Of a DNA stretch of 64,000 nucleotides, positions 18,834-27,239 are shown in pieces. Below the pieces are notes generated by a model. The model searched no databases. It saw only the letters and a list, made by a program, of their open reading frames with translations, and had not been told where the DNA came from. A program made the position numbers and the translations under genes. This stretch comes from Devosia sp. SL43 (GTDB lineage Bacteria > Pseudomonadota > Alphaproteobacteria > Rhizobiales > Devosiaceae). The DNA is taken from NCBI RefSeq assembly GCF_021729885.1, contig NZ_CP063401.1, positions 1,302,001-1,366,000 on the forward strand. Direction: 5' to 3'. Position 1 is the stretch's first letter. Each line of letters begins with the position of its first letter.

Positions 18834-19817
18834 ATGGAACGCAACAAGACAGCCCTCGTCCTCGGCGCAACTGGCGGCAGCGGCGGCGCCATCGCGTCAG
18901 CCCTCATCCGCCACGGCTGGCAGGTGCGCGGCATGGCCCGCGACGCCCAGGCCGCCCGCAAGGACAATGCCCGCATCGAGTGGGTTTCGGGTGACGCCAT
19001 GCAACGCGACGACGTCATCGCCGCAGCGGCAGGCGTCAGCCTCATCGTCCATGGCGTCAATCCACCGAACTACGCCAATTGGGAAAAGCTGGTGCTGCCG
19101 ATGATCGACAACACCATCGCCGCTGCCCGCGCCGCCGGAGGCGCCCGCATCCTGCTTCCCGGCACCATCTACAATTTCGATCCGGCCCGCACGCCACTGC
19201 TGTCGGCCACGAGCCCGCAGCACCCACGCAGCCGCAAGGGCGCCATCCGCGTCCAGCTCGAAAGGCGCCTCGAACAGGCCGCACCCGAAGTCCCGTCGCT
19301 GATCCTGCGCGCCGGCGATTTCTTCGGCCCCGGCAGCCGCTCCAGCTGGTTTGCCATGGCCATGTTGACACCCAGCAAGCCCGTGACCCGGATCGTCAGC
19401 ATGACAAAGACCGGTGGACACAGCTGGGCCTACCTGCCCGACCTCGCCGAAACCGCTGCCCGGCTGCTCGACGTCGAAGAGCGTCTCCTGCCCTTCGAGC
19501 GCGTCCAATTCGAAGGCCTCTACGATGCCTCCGGCAACGACCTCATCGACGCGGTCAAACGCGCCATTGGCTCGGATGTCGCGACCTCGTCCTTCCCCTG
19601 GTGGGCCATGCATCTGGCAGCCCCCTTCGGCGGCTTCCCGCGCGAGGCTTCGGAAATCGCCCAATACTGGAAGCACCCCGTCCGCCTCGACAATAGCCGC
19701 CTCACCGAGCTGATCGGCCCCGAACCGCGCACCCCGCTCGACGCCGCCATGCGCGCCACCCTTATCGACATGAATTGCCTGCCGCAGGCCCTCGATACCG
19801 CAACGTCGCTCGCCTGA
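18834..19817 (+). CDS. NAD(P)-binding NmrA/epimerase-like protein
   Basis: 327-residue Rossmann-fold protein. The dinucleotide motif GATGGSGGAIASAL is at residues 11-24, followed by VSGDAMQRDDV and ILLPGTIYNFD. It is an atypical/extended SDR, close to NmrA or sugar-nucleotide epimerase types; a catalytic YxxxK is not evident, so enzyme activity is uncertain. ATG 18834 has GGAG 8 bases upstream; an earlier GTG lies inside that site. Target of the divergent LysR by position. Confidence 0.85.
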   Translation: MERNKTALVLGATGGSGGAIASALIRHGWQVRGMARDAQAARKDNARIEWVSGDAMQRDDVIAAAAGVSLIVHGVNPPNYANWEKLVLPMIDNTIAAARAAGGARILLPGTIYNFDPARTPLLSATSPQHPRSRKGAIRVQLERRLEQAAPEVPSLILRAGDFFGPGSRSSWFAMAMLTPSKPVTRIVSMTKTGGHSWAYLPDLAETAARLLDVEERLLPFERVQFEGLYDASGNDLIDAVKRAIGSDVATSSFPWWAMHLAAPFGGFPREASEIAQYWKHPVRLDNSRLTELIGPEPRTPLDAAMRATLIDMNCLPQALDTATSLA

Positions 19818-19839
19818 ACCCAAACCAAGGAGTTTCGAC

Positions 19840-20181
19840 ATGACCGCTCACGCCGCTGCCAACCCACACAACAAGACGCCCCGCTACTTCGCCGTGTCCG
19901 CCTTCGCCATCCCCGTGTTGATCCTCACCGGCTTCGCAATGGTCAGCACCCTGCCTGTCGTGCTCCTGGTGGTCGGTGTCCTACGCGACACGAGGGTTCG
20001 CCCCCTGCGCTGGTGGGTCGCGCTAACCTCGGGGCTGTTTGCCATCGCCTTGATCAACTGGGCGCTGAAGGGCGATTTCGGCATCAGCCTCACCTCGACG
20101 CTTCACCCGATCTTGGCCGGCGCTATCGTGCTCTCGGCTCTGGTGATCGTCGCCAAGCTGATCTGGAAGTGGCGGAACTAG
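19840..20181 (+). CDS. Small membrane protein, function unknown
   Basis: 113 residues with three hydrophobic segments (YFAVSAFAIPVLILTGFAMV, ALTSGLFAIALINWAL, AGAIVLSALVIVAKLIW). I do not recognise a family. AAGGAG lies 7-8 bases before the ATG, and the gene starts 22 bases after the NmrA-like gene, so the two are likely an operon under the same LysR control. Confidence 0.8.
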   Translation: MTAHAAANPHNKTPRYFAVSAFAIPVLILTGFAMVSTLPVVLLVVGVLRDTRVRPLRWWVALTSGLFAIALINWALKGDFGISLTSTLHPILAGAIVLSALVIVAKLIWKWRN

Positions 20182-20322
20182 GCAGAACGGCCGGATCGCT
20201 TACGTCGCGTCGGCGCAGACTCTGTCCCCGCAAGGTTGTCGGATTTCTTCAATCCTGTGACGCCGGTCTTCCATAGATTGGTCGACATCAACCACGGCCT
20301 TGAGCCAACACGGAGAATGAAG

Positions 20323-21156
20323 ATGTCGATCCAGAGCACCAAATCCGCCGCCGTCGCCGTTGCTTTCGCCCTGCTTGTTAGCACCACCTTCGCCGCCGAG
20401 ACCGTGGTCGACCTGCCCGAGGGCATCAAGGCAACCCTGTCTACGCCCGATACCGGCGCGACCGGCCAGGCCGTGGTCATGCTGCATGGTTTCGGCAGCT
20501 CCCGCGACGAAGTCGGCGGCCTCTTTGCCATGCAGGCCGCCGCCCTCGCCGCCCAGGGCATTGCCTCGCTCCGCATCGACTTCCGCGGTTATGGCGAAAG
20601 CACTGGCGACATGGCTGACACCACGCTCGAGGGCATGACTGCCGATGCCGAGGCCGCCCGCTCCTATCTCGCCGGTATCGACGGCGTGGACGCCGACCGC
20701 ATCGGCGTCATCGGCTACAGCTTCGGCGCCGCCATCGCCATGCTCGAACCGGACGCTTTCAAGTCGGTCGTCGTCTGGGGCCAGATGGGTGATCTGCAGG
20801 CCGAGTTCCACGAATTCCTCGGCCAGGAGTTCTACGACACAGCCAAAACCGAGGGCATTGCCAGCGTCGACCTGGGCTGGCGTGTGATCTCGCTCAAGCA
20901 GGCCTTCTTCGACAGCGTCGCTACCCACGATCTCGCCGACCGCTTCGCCGGCTATACCGGACCGTTCCTGACCATTGCCGGTGAGGACGACCCTGCTGCC
21001 GCCTATTTCGACCAGTATGTCGGCCTCGCCGCCGGCAAGACCGAGGCCGTGGTGATCCCTGGCGCCGACCACATGCTGGGCGTCTTCAGCGAACAGCCCG
21101 AGATCGGCCAGCAGGTCATCGACAAGACCACCGCCTGGCTGCAGGAAACGCTCTAA
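20323..21156 (+). CDS. Secreted or periplasmic alpha/beta hydrolase
   Basis: 277 residues. The N-terminal stretch (residues 1-25, ending TTFAAE) is a signal peptide. The alpha/beta hydrolase core shows MLHGFGSSRDE (oxyanion region), the nucleophile elbow GYSFGAA, the acid GEDDPAA and the C-terminal GADHMLGVF histidine, so the Ser-Asp-His triad is complete. The substrate is unknown; esterase activity is likely. I chose ATG 20323 since GGAG lies 7 bases before it; the ATG two codons earlier abuts the GGAG. Confidence 0.88.
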   Translation: MSIQSTKSAAVAVAFALLVSTTFAAETVVDLPEGIKATLSTPDTGATGQAVVMLHGFGSSRDEVGGLFAMQAAALAAQGIASLRIDFRGYGESTGDMADTTLEGMTADAEAARSYLAGIDGVDADRIGVIGYSFGAAIAMLEPDAFKSVVVWGQMGDLQAEFHEFLGQEFYDTAKTEGIASVDLGWRVISLKQAFFDSVATHDLADRFAGYTGPFLTIAGEDDPAAAYFDQYVGLAAGKTEAVVIPGADHMLGVFSEQPEIGQQVIDKTTAWLQETL

Positions 21157-21178
21157 GCCTCTGCCAAATCTCAATTCA

Positions 21179-21202
21179 GGGCCGGGTTCTCCCGGCCCTT
21201 TT
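21179..21202 (+). terminator. Rho-independent terminator after the hydrolase gene
   Basis: GGGCCGGG TTCT CCCGGCCC followed by TTTT, 22 bases after the stop codon. Confidence 0.88.
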
Positions 21203-21255
21203 CGTCGTCCGCCGATTGCGCAATCCGGCAAACCCCGTCAGATTGGCCGCGCACA

Positions 21256-21936
21256 ATGCGGGCCGGTGACATGCGCGATGTCGTAAAACTGGATGGCTGG
21301 TCATCTCCCGTCGTGGAGTCGGTGACCCGCACCACATTCTCCGGCGATGGGTCGATCCTGCTGCAACCCGATGGCTGTTGGGACTTCGTCATCATGAAGA
21401 CCCAGGATGTGGCGATGGTGCTGCGCACCGGCCTGACCACAAGGTCTTTCGAACACCACTATCGCGACGGTGACGAAGTCCTGTCCATCGCCTTCAAGCC
21501 CAGCGTCTACATGCCGCTCATGCCCGGCGAACGCATGCTGGACGAAGGCGTTCTGCTCGAGACCATCGGTCGCGACCGCTTCTGGCTGGGCACCGAAGTC
21601 ATGGAAATCCCAACGCTCGAAACGGCCGACAGCTTCGTCGCCCATCTCCTCGCCAACAGTGCAGTCGAGGACAATACCCTGGTCGCCTCGGTCGTCTCGG
21701 GCCACCCCATGGCCATGTCCGAGCGCACCATGCAGCGCCATTTCCTTAAGACCACTGGCCTCACCTACAAGGCTTTCACCCAGATCGAACGCGCCCAGCA
21801 GGCAATCTCGCTGCTGCAGCGGGGCCGCCCAGCCGCCGATGTCGCCTTCGCCCTGGGCTATTCCGACCAGCCCCACATGATCCGCTCCCTCAAAGCAATC
21901 ATGAGCCAAACGCCCAGGCAAATTGCTGGCGGATAA
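21256..21936 (+). CDS. AraC family transcriptional regulator
   Basis: 226 residues. The C-terminal AraC/XylS double HTH is visible (SERTMQRHFLKTTGLTYKAF, then GRPAADVAFALGYSDQPHMI and TPRQIAGG). The N-terminal ~130 residues contain QPDGCWDFVIMK and FKPSVYMPLMPGE, as in AraC proteins with a DUF6597-like sensor. It precedes the epoxide-hydrolase-like gene by 76 bases on the same strand and may regulate it. Confidence 0.9.
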   Translation: MRAGDMRDVVKLDGWSSPVVESVTRTTFSGDGSILLQPDGCWDFVIMKTQDVAMVLRTGLTTRSFEHHYRDGDEVLSIAFKPSVYMPLMPGERMLDEGVLLETIGRDRFWLGTEVMEIPTLETADSFVAHLLANSAVEDNTLVASVVSGHPMAMSERTMQRHFLKTTGLTYKAFTQIERAQQAISLLQRGRPAADVAFALGYSDQPHMIRSLKAIMSQTPRQIAGG

Positions 21937-22012
21937 ACTGTCGGAAATCTTCAATCTCCTCGGCGCGGCCTTCCCTAGAAAGGATGCATCAACGCCAACG
22001 AGGAGACAGCAA

Positions 22013-23137
22013 ATGACCAACGTGACCCCCTTCACCATCGCCATCCCGGAAGCCAAGCTGGCTGACCTGAACCAGCGCCTCGCCAACACCATTCTCGCCA
22101 GCGAAATCCCCAATTCCGGCTGGAGCTACGGCCCCTCCGCTGCCTTCGTCACCCGCGCCATCGATCGCCTGCGCAATGGCTTCGACTGGCGCGCCCACGA
22201 AGCCGCGATCAACCAGCATCCCCAGTTCACCACCGAGATCGACGGCCAGACCATCCACTTCCTGCACGTCAAATCCGGCACGCCCAAAGCCACCCCGCTG
22301 CTGCTGCTGCACGGCTGGCCGGGCTCCTTCGTCGAGTTCCTCGACGTCATCGCTCCGCTGACCGCAGCCGGTTTCGACCTGGTCATCCCATCTCTCCCCG
22401 GCTTCGGCTTCTCGGGCCCAACCAAAGAATCGGGCTGGAACGACAGCCGCATCGCCAATGCCCTGCTCGAACTGATGACCCGCATCGGCTACCAGCGCTT
22501 CGGCGTGCAGGGTGGCGACGCCGGTGCCGTGATCGCCCCGGCAATCGCCCGTGCCGCGCCGGACCGCGTCATCGGCGTGCACGTCAACGCCGCCACCATG
22601 GGCTTCATCCCCATGGGCCCGATCGAGCCGTCCGAATTCCCCACCTTCACCGATGCCGAACGCACCCGCCTGCAACGCCTGCAGCAGTTCATGGCCGAGC
22701 GCTTCGGCTTCAACGTCCTGCAGTCGAGCCGCCCGCAGACCGTCGCCTACGGCATCTCCGACTCGCCTTCAGGCCTCATCGCCTGGCTGGGCGACATGTT
22801 CGCCGGCTTCGGCGACAGCCCCGATGCCATCGATGTGGACAAGTTCCTGACCAATGTCCTCGTCTACTGGTTCAGCGGCACCGCCGCCTCGTCGATCCGG
22901 CTCTACTACGAAAACGCCCACGACCCGGAAGCCTGGTCGCCCAAGCCGAATTCCGGCGTCCCCACCGGCGTCGCCGTCTTCGGTCGCGACGAAGTCGCCA
23001 TCCGCCGCTTCGCCGAAGGTGGCAACACGATCGCCCGCTGGACCGAACTCGACACCGGCGGCCACTTCGCCGCACTGGAGGTGCCAGAGGTCTGGGCCAA
23101 GGAAGTTGTGAGCTTCTTCTCCGGCCTCAAGCGCTAA
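22013..23137 (+). CDS. Epoxide hydrolase family alpha/beta hydrolase
   Basis: 374 residues with an N-terminal epoxide-hydrolase domain (FTIAIPEAKLADLNQRLANT, WSYG) and an alpha/beta core. The HGWPGSF oxyanion motif, the nucleophilic Asp in GVQGGDAGAVIAP, and the C-terminal histidine in DTGGHFAALEVPE match microsomal-type epoxide hydrolases, which open epoxides to diols. ATG 22013 follows GAGGAGACAGCA, whereas the longer frame has no ribosome site. A perfect terminator follows. Confidence 0.92.
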   Translation: MTNVTPFTIAIPEAKLADLNQRLANTILASEIPNSGWSYGPSAAFVTRAIDRLRNGFDWRAHEAAINQHPQFTTEIDGQTIHFLHVKSGTPKATPLLLLHGWPGSFVEFLDVIAPLTAAGFDLVIPSLPGFGFSGPTKESGWNDSRIANALLELMTRIGYQRFGVQGGDAGAVIAPAIARAAPDRVIGVHVNAATMGFIPMGPIEPSEFPTFTDAERTRLQRLQQFMAERFGFNVLQSSRPQTVAYGISDSPSGLIAWLGDMFAGFGDSPDAIDVDKFLTNVLVYWFSGTAASSIRLYYENAHDPEAWSPKPNSGVPTGVAVFGRDEVAIRRFAEGGNTIARWTELDTGGHFAALEVPEVWAKEVVSFFSGLKR

Positions 23138-23143
23138 AACGCC

Positions 23144-23171
23144 AACGGCGGCCTTCGGGCCGCCGTTTCGT
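23144..23171 (+). terminator. Rho-independent terminator with TTCG loop
   Basis: AACGGCGGCC TTCG GGCCGCCGTT, perfect 10-base stem, followed by TCGTT; it begins 6 bases after the epoxide-hydrolase stop codon. Confidence 0.88.
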
Positions 23172-23267
23172 TACCCGCCAAACATGTAACTCCCACCCTG
23201 CCCGACACCGCGGCTAGGGTTTTCGCAGTTGGTCGATGACCAATCCCAACCTGCAAAGGAGATGACC

Positions 23268-23423
23268 ATGTTTTCGACCCTGTTTCATAAGTACAAGTCC
23301 TGGCGCGGCCAGCGTCGCGCCATCCACATCCTGCGCGAATTCGACGACCACCGGCTGGACGATGTCGGCGCGCGGCGCGACAACATTGAGCTCTTCGTCG
23401 CCCGCAACGGCAACCTCTACTGA
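23268..23423 (+). CDS. DUF1127 (YjiS-like) small protein
   Basis: 51 residues with the Arg-rich DUF1127 pattern RGQRRAIHILREFDDHRLDD (part) then VGARRDNIELFVA. Small DUF1127 proteins are abundant in Rhizobiales and some act in RNA turnover and phosphate or stress responses; the role of this one is unknown. ATG 23268 has AAAGGAG 6 bases upstream. It is 11 bases before the beta-propeller gene, hence probably co-transcribed. Confidence 0.88.
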   Translation: MFSTLFHKYKSWRGQRRAIHILREFDDHRLDDVGARRDNIELFVARNGNLY

Positions 23424-23434
23424 AGGAGCCCGCC

Positions 23435-24052
23435 ATGAAGAAATCAGCAGAAATCCTCGGCGAATTCGGCGGCCTCGGCAACGTCCACGGCGTCAGCTTC
23501 GATGGCCGCAATGTCTGGGCCGCCACCGGCGACAAGCTACGCTCGCTCGATCCGGAAACCGGCGAGGAACGTCGCTCGTTCGACGTCCCCGCCCATGCCG
23601 GCACCGCCTTCGACGGCAAGCATCTGTTCCAGATCGCCGATGCCGTCATCCAGAAGGTAGATCCCGAGACCGGCGCCGTCGTCGCCACCATCCCGGCCCC
23701 GGGCGCCGGCCGGGATTCCGGCCTTGCCTGGTCCGATGGCTCCCTCTGGGTCGGCCAGTATCGCGACCGGCAGATCATAGAGATCGACCCCGAGACCGGC
23801 GCCATCAAGCGGACCATCCAAGCCAACCGCTTCGTCACCGGCGTCACCTGGGTCGATGGCGAACTCTGGCACGGCTATTCCGACGGTGACAGCAGCGGCA
23901 TCGCCCGCATCGAGCCGGACAATGGCAATGTGCTGGAATCCCTGGAGATGCCCGCTGGCATGATGGTATCCGGCCTCGAATCCGACGGTGCCAACCGGTT
24001 CTTCGCCGGCGGTGGCGAAAGCGGCGCCGTCCGCATCATCCGCCGCAACTGA
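23435..24052 (+). CDS. Beta-propeller (Vgb/glutamine-cyclotransferase-like) protein
   Basis: 205-residue protein made of short repeats of the form DGR.VWAATGDKLRSLDPETGE, DGSLWVGQYRDRQIIEIDPE and DGELWHGYS, about five blades of a beta-propeller. No signal peptide, so probably cytoplasmic. It resembles streptogramin-lyase-like (Vgb) or glutaminyl-cyclase-like propellers, but the catalytic residues are not recognisable at this length. It converges with the HTH gene 24069-25277. Confidence 0.75.
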   Translation: MKKSAEILGEFGGLGNVHGVSFDGRNVWAATGDKLRSLDPETGEERRSFDVPAHAGTAFDGKHLFQIADAVIQKVDPETGAVVATIPAPGAGRDSGLAWSDGSLWVGQYRDRQIIEIDPETGAIKRTIQANRFVTGVTWVDGELWHGYSDGDSSGIARIEPDNGNVLESLEMPAGMMVSGLESDGANRFFAGGGESGAVRIIRRN

Positions 24053-24056
24053 GACC

Positions 24057-24089
24057 CTGCTGCCGCGATCACCCCGATTGCGGCAGCAG
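24057..24089. terminator. Possible bidirectional terminator hairpin
   Basis: CTGCTGCCGC (24057-24066) pairs with GCGGCAGCAG (24080-24089) between and across the 3' ends of two convergent genes; 10-base perfect stem, 13-base loop. Confidence 0.5.
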
Positions 24090-25277
24090 CAATGTCGTGG
24101 GGAAACCCGGCAGCGTCACCAGCGTCCACCGTCGAGCCCGCCCCTGCCCCACCGGCTGCGCCTTGCCGCTTGCCTCGAGCTCGGCCAGCGCCCGCTGCAC
24201 CGACCGCGCACTGGTCCCGAGCGCCAGCGCCAGGGCAGAACTCGACCATAGTTCCCCGTCTCCCAGCATCGCCATGATCGCCGCATTGTAGCCATCCAGC
24301 GGCGAAGCCAGCAGCACCACCTTGCCCGTTCGCGACGCCAAGATGAAGCCGCCTGACGTCGCCGACACCTCTGCGAAGGACCCGATCGCCTGCCGAAGCC
24401 GTGCCATCTCCACCCGCAACCGCGCCCGGTGCGACTCGTCCGCTTCCTTGGCGCCGAAAGCCTGCCGCAACAAACCTTCCCGCGACACGTCCCCTGGCCA
24501 CGCTTCGGCCAGCGCCCGCAGCAGCGCGAACAGTACCGGCCGTCCCGACAGGCTCACCACGGCATCGCGCAGCCGCAAACCGTTCCGCGTCGCATCCACC
24601 ACGAGCGTCCCTGACTCCAGCAGCGCCTCGACCCCGTCCAGCGTCACCTCTCGACGATTGCCCTCCCGGATCAGCACGCCTACGGGCATGTCCAGCGCCG
24701 CCTTTGCAGCCTGCACTTCGCCGATCAGCGCCGGTATCCCCGACAGCGTCGCCGCCGCCTGCGCCTGATCGAGGGCCAACCGAGCCGCGTTCGCCCGCGT
24801 CTGCCGCGCCGCAATGCCTGCCGACACAAGGTGAAATCCTGCCAGCAAGGCCGGGGACAGCCGCTCCGGCTCAAGCTGCGCCAGTGCCGACGCAGCGTCG
24901 GTTAGCTGTCCCAACAGCAGGCAACGCCGCGCCTCAATGCTGATGGCATGCGCCCCATTATGCCGATCGCCATGCACCAGAAGCTCCGCCCGCGCCTCGC
25001 TTAGCCGAGCGACCGGCCAGCCCAGATCGCGCGACACCAGCGCAATCTCCGCCTCGGCCACCACGCACCGCGCCCGCGCCACCACTTCCGCCTTGCCGAA
25101 CCCACGCCCAGCCGCCTTCAGCAGCGCCCTGGCCCGTTCGAAGTCGCCCAATTGCGCCATGGCAATGCCACGCAGCGCCAAGGCCGGCGGATCGTCGCGC
25201 AGGGCGACGCGCTTGAGCGCCCCGACCACATCTCCGGCCGCCAGCGACAGGGCCGCCGCATTGATCAGGGAATCCAT
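24069..25277 (-). CDS. TPR-like/winged-helix transcriptional regulator, function unknown
   Basis: 402 residues. The N-terminal half is Ala/Leu-rich helical repeat (ALRGIAMAQLGDFERARALL and similar), like TPRs. From about residue 215 there is an OmpR/SARP-like winged-helix region (LSGRPVLFALLRALAEAWPG, RLRVEMARLRQAIG), and the C-terminus carries a second HTH (ALALALGTSARSVQRALAELE). ATG 25277 has GGGGGA 7 bases upstream. Only 33 bases separate the start codon from the left attachment repeat of the integrated element, so its original upstream DNA (the tRNA gene) now lies 16 kb away. Confidence 0.75.
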   Translation of the reverse strand: MDSLINAAALSLAAGDVVGALKRVALRDDPPALALRGIAMAQLGDFERARALLKAAGRGFGKAEVVARARCVVAEAEIALVSRDLGWPVARLSEARAELLVHGDRHNGAHAISIEARRCLLLGQLTDAASALAQLEPERLSPALLAGFHLVSAGIAARQTRANAARLALDQAQAAATLSGIPALIGEVQAAKAALDMPVGVLIREGNRREVTLDGVEALLESGTLVVDATRNGLRLRDAVVSLSGRPVLFALLRALAEAWPGDVSREGLLRQAFGAKEADESHRARLRVEMARLRQAIGSFAEVSATSGGFILASRTGKVVLLASPLDGYNAAIMAMLGDGELWSSSALALALGTSARSVQRALAELEASGKAQPVGQGRARRWTLVTLPGFPTTLLLPQSG

Positions 25278-25310
25278 CGCTGTATCCCCCTGCAGCATTT
25301 CGCCAAGAGA

Positions 25311-25323
25311 ATGGTGGGCCCAC
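25311..25323. repeat. Left attachment site (attL core) of the integrative element
   Basis: ATGGTGGGCCCAC is identical to 41670-41682, where it forms the 3' end of the tRNA gene (acceptor stem plus CCA on the minus strand). Same orientation, 16.36 kb apart, and the recombinase gene lies at the tRNA end. Rejoining the two ends restores a 30-base dyad, which supports these as true element ends. Confidence 0.82.
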
Positions 25324-25502
25324 AAGCCAGCCACCTTGGCCGTGATCGGGACGGACCCGTTCCCTCTGGCCGGTTTACACCTTCCTTGCGTGATTTCAAG
25401 ATCGCGCAGGAATTGGCGGCGGAACCAAGTTCCCCACTAAACCTGCTCTTCGAGGCGAAGGGCGTGGCCGTGATAAAAGCCCCTTCGTTTGATCCGCGAT
25501 GA
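25323..25502 (+). other. Detached 3' end of the recombinase reading frame (59 codons plus stop)
   Basis: From the attL core the frame is open to TGA at 25500-25502 (QASHLGRDRDG ... SLRDFKIAQELAAE ... APSFDPR). In the rejoined circular element it is in phase with codon 572 of the recombinase, whose integrated form instead ends in tRNA antisense sequence (PGLEPGTRPL). The stop overlaps the mobC start as ATGA. The frame therefore appears to be the natural C-terminus of the recombinase, disconnected by integration. Confidence 0.65.
25409..25487 (+). other. Candidate origin of transfer (oriT)
   Basis: Two inverted repeats lie just upstream of mobC: GGAATTGG (25409-25416)/CCAAGTTCC (25425-25433) and CGAAGGGC (25456-25463)/GCCCCTTCG (25479-25487), each with a one-base bulge. 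oriTs usually lie beside the mob genes and consist of a hairpin followed by the nick site. No known nick consensus is recognised, so this rests on position and structure only. Confidence 0.35.
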
Positions 25503-25951
25503 CGCGGCCCGACCAATCCGCCAGTCAGATCGAGACTGCTTTTCGCGTCGCCGCTTCGGAAATTGGCGGGAGCAAGCCAAGGAAAAAGCGGCAACCGCCC
25601 TTCTCAATCCGTCTGAGCCAGGCCGAACGCGCCCGCTTAGCTTTGGATGCTGCGGGCGCTCCGCTTGGAGCTTACGTCAAGGAAAAGCTCTTTGATGGGA
25701 TCGCAATGGGGCGTGTGCGCCGGAAGGTCCTATCCATACAGGACAGGGAGGCGCACGCGCGGGCACTGGCGCTGCTGGGACGCTCCAACCTTTTCAATAA
25801 TCTCAATCAGCTCGCCAAGGCCGTCCACATTGGCACGCTGCCCGTCACACCCGAAACCGAGGCAGAGCTTCTCGCCATCCTGAACGATGTGCGCGAAATC
25901 CGCCGCCTGTTCCTGATCGCGCTCGGCCACCAGTCGGAGGCCGCCCGATGA
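25499..25951 (+). CDS. mobC: MobC-type relaxosome accessory protein
   Basis: 150-residue basic DNA-binding protein that helps a relaxase nick oriT. The N-terminal part holds SIRLSQAERARLALDAAGAP, a ribbon-helix-helix-like start, and the C-terminal half has the MobC signature GRSNLFNNLNQLAKAVHIG. It overlaps the relaxase start by ATGA (25948-25951). Its own ATG at 25499 overlaps the stop of the open frame coming from the attL core (ATGA), and I see no ribosome site or promoter tailored to it in the integrated state. Confidence 0.88.
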   Translation: MTRPDQSASQIETAFRVAASEIGGSKPRKKRQPPFSIRLSQAERARLALDAAGAPLGAYVKEKLFDGIAMGRVRRKVLSIQDREAHARALALLGRSNLFNNLNQLAKAVHIGTLPVTPETEAELLAILNDVREIRRLFLIALGHQSEAAR

Positions 25952-27216
25952 TCCTCAAAGCGTCCCAACGCGGCAGCGGCCAGAACCTTGCCGTGCATCT
26001 GATGCGGCTCGACGACAACGAGCACATGAGCCTGCACGATCTGCGCGGCTTTGCCTCCGACAACCTGAAGGACGCCTTCAGGGAAGCCGAAGCCATATCC
26101 AAGGGTACCAAGTGCAGCCAGTACCTGTTTTCGCTGTCCTTGAGCCCGCCTGCCGATGCGCGGGTGCCGGTGTCCGCTTTTATGGATGCCATTGCCACGA
26201 TCGAGCAGCGGCTGGGCCTCGAAGACCAGCCCCGCGCTGTCGTGTTTCACGAAAAGGACGGAAGACGTCACGCCCACGCCGTGTGGAGCCGCATCGATGC
26301 GGACACCATGAAGGCAGTGAAGATGTCCTTCTTCAAAACCAAGCTCATGGACGTATCCCGCGATCTGTATCTTGAGCACGGCTGGAAAATGCCGCGCGGG
26401 ATGCTGGATTCGGCGCAGCGCAACCCCACCAATTTCACGTTGGCCGAATGGCAGCAGGCCAAACGCCAGAATGTCGATCCGCGCCTGCTCAAGCAGATGG
26501 TGCAGGCTTGCTGGTCGCGATCTGACAATCAGCAATCGCTGGTGCGCAGTCTGGAAGAGCGCGGGTTCTTTCTCGCCAAGGGCGACAAGCGCGGCTTCGT
26601 GGTTCTGGACCATACGGGGGAAATCTACGCCCTGCCGCGCATGCTTGACCTCAAAACCAAGGATGTACGCGACCGTCTTGGTGACGGGGCAAACCTGCCC
26701 AGCGTCGAAGCGACCAGAAAGTCCGTCGCCGCGCGCATGACCCCTGCCATTCGTCGCCACATCGACGAATCCAAACAGCAGTTCCAAGCGCGCTCCGGCA
26801 AGCTGGGTGCGTACAAGGCCGAGATGACACAGCTTCACCGCGCCTCTCGCGTGAAGTTGGAGCAGAGTCAAAAACTCGAATGGGATGAAGAAAACAGGCA
26901 GCGGCAATCGCGCCTGCCCAGGGGCCTGCGCGGTATCTGGCACCGGATTACGGGCAAGTATCAGGAAGTGCGAAGGGCCAATGAAGCGGAGGCAAAAGCC
27001 ACGCTGGATCGCCAGGCGCTGGCACGGCAGCAACTGATCGAGAAGCAGCTCGAACAGCGCGCCGTTCTGCAAACCCAATTCAAAGACCTTCGGCGTCAGC
27101 AGGCAGAGCAGCTTTTGGAGCTGCGGCGCGATGTTGGCCGCTACCTCAAATTCACCCGCAGCGACCAACCGGCGCAAGCGCGTGAAGTGTCGCTCGGGCT
27201 GCGGCTCGAACGATAG
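25948..27216 (+). CDS. Relaxase/mobilization nuclease (MobA/VirD2-like)
   Basis: 422-residue DNA relaxase expected to nick oriT and lead the transferred strand. The metal-binding histidine motif is HEKDGRRHAHAVWSRID, with His108 and His110. GWKMPRGM and the C-terminal Glu/Gln/Arg-rich coiled region (residues ~320-400, EAEAKATLDRQALARQQLIE) are like other alphaproteobacterial mobilization nucleases. Odd point: there is no Tyr before residue 59 (SQYLFSLSL), so the usual N-terminal nucleophile position is not obvious. It is translationally coupled to mobC. Confidence 0.85.
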   Translation: MILKASQRGSGQNLAVHLMRLDDNEHMSLHDLRGFASDNLKDAFREAEAISKGTKCSQYLFSLSLSPPADARVPVSAFMDAIATIEQRLGLEDQPRAVVFHEKDGRRHAHAVWSRIDADTMKAVKMSFFKTKLMDVSRDLYLEHGWKMPRGMLDSAQRNPTNFTLAEWQQAKRQNVDPRLLKQMVQACWSRSDNQQSLVRSLEERGFFLAKGDKRGFVVLDHTGEIYALPRMLDLKTKDVRDRLGDGANLPSVEATRKSVAARMTPAIRRHIDESKQQFQARSGKLGAYKAEMTQLHRASRVKLEQSQKLEWDEENRQRQSRLPRGLRGIWHRITGKYQEVRRANEAEAKATLDRQALARQQLIEKQLEQRAVLQTQFKDLRRQQAEQLLELRRDVGRYLKFTRSDQPAQAREVSLGLRLER

Positions 27217-27239
27217 GACCTCAACCACAGGAGCGAATG

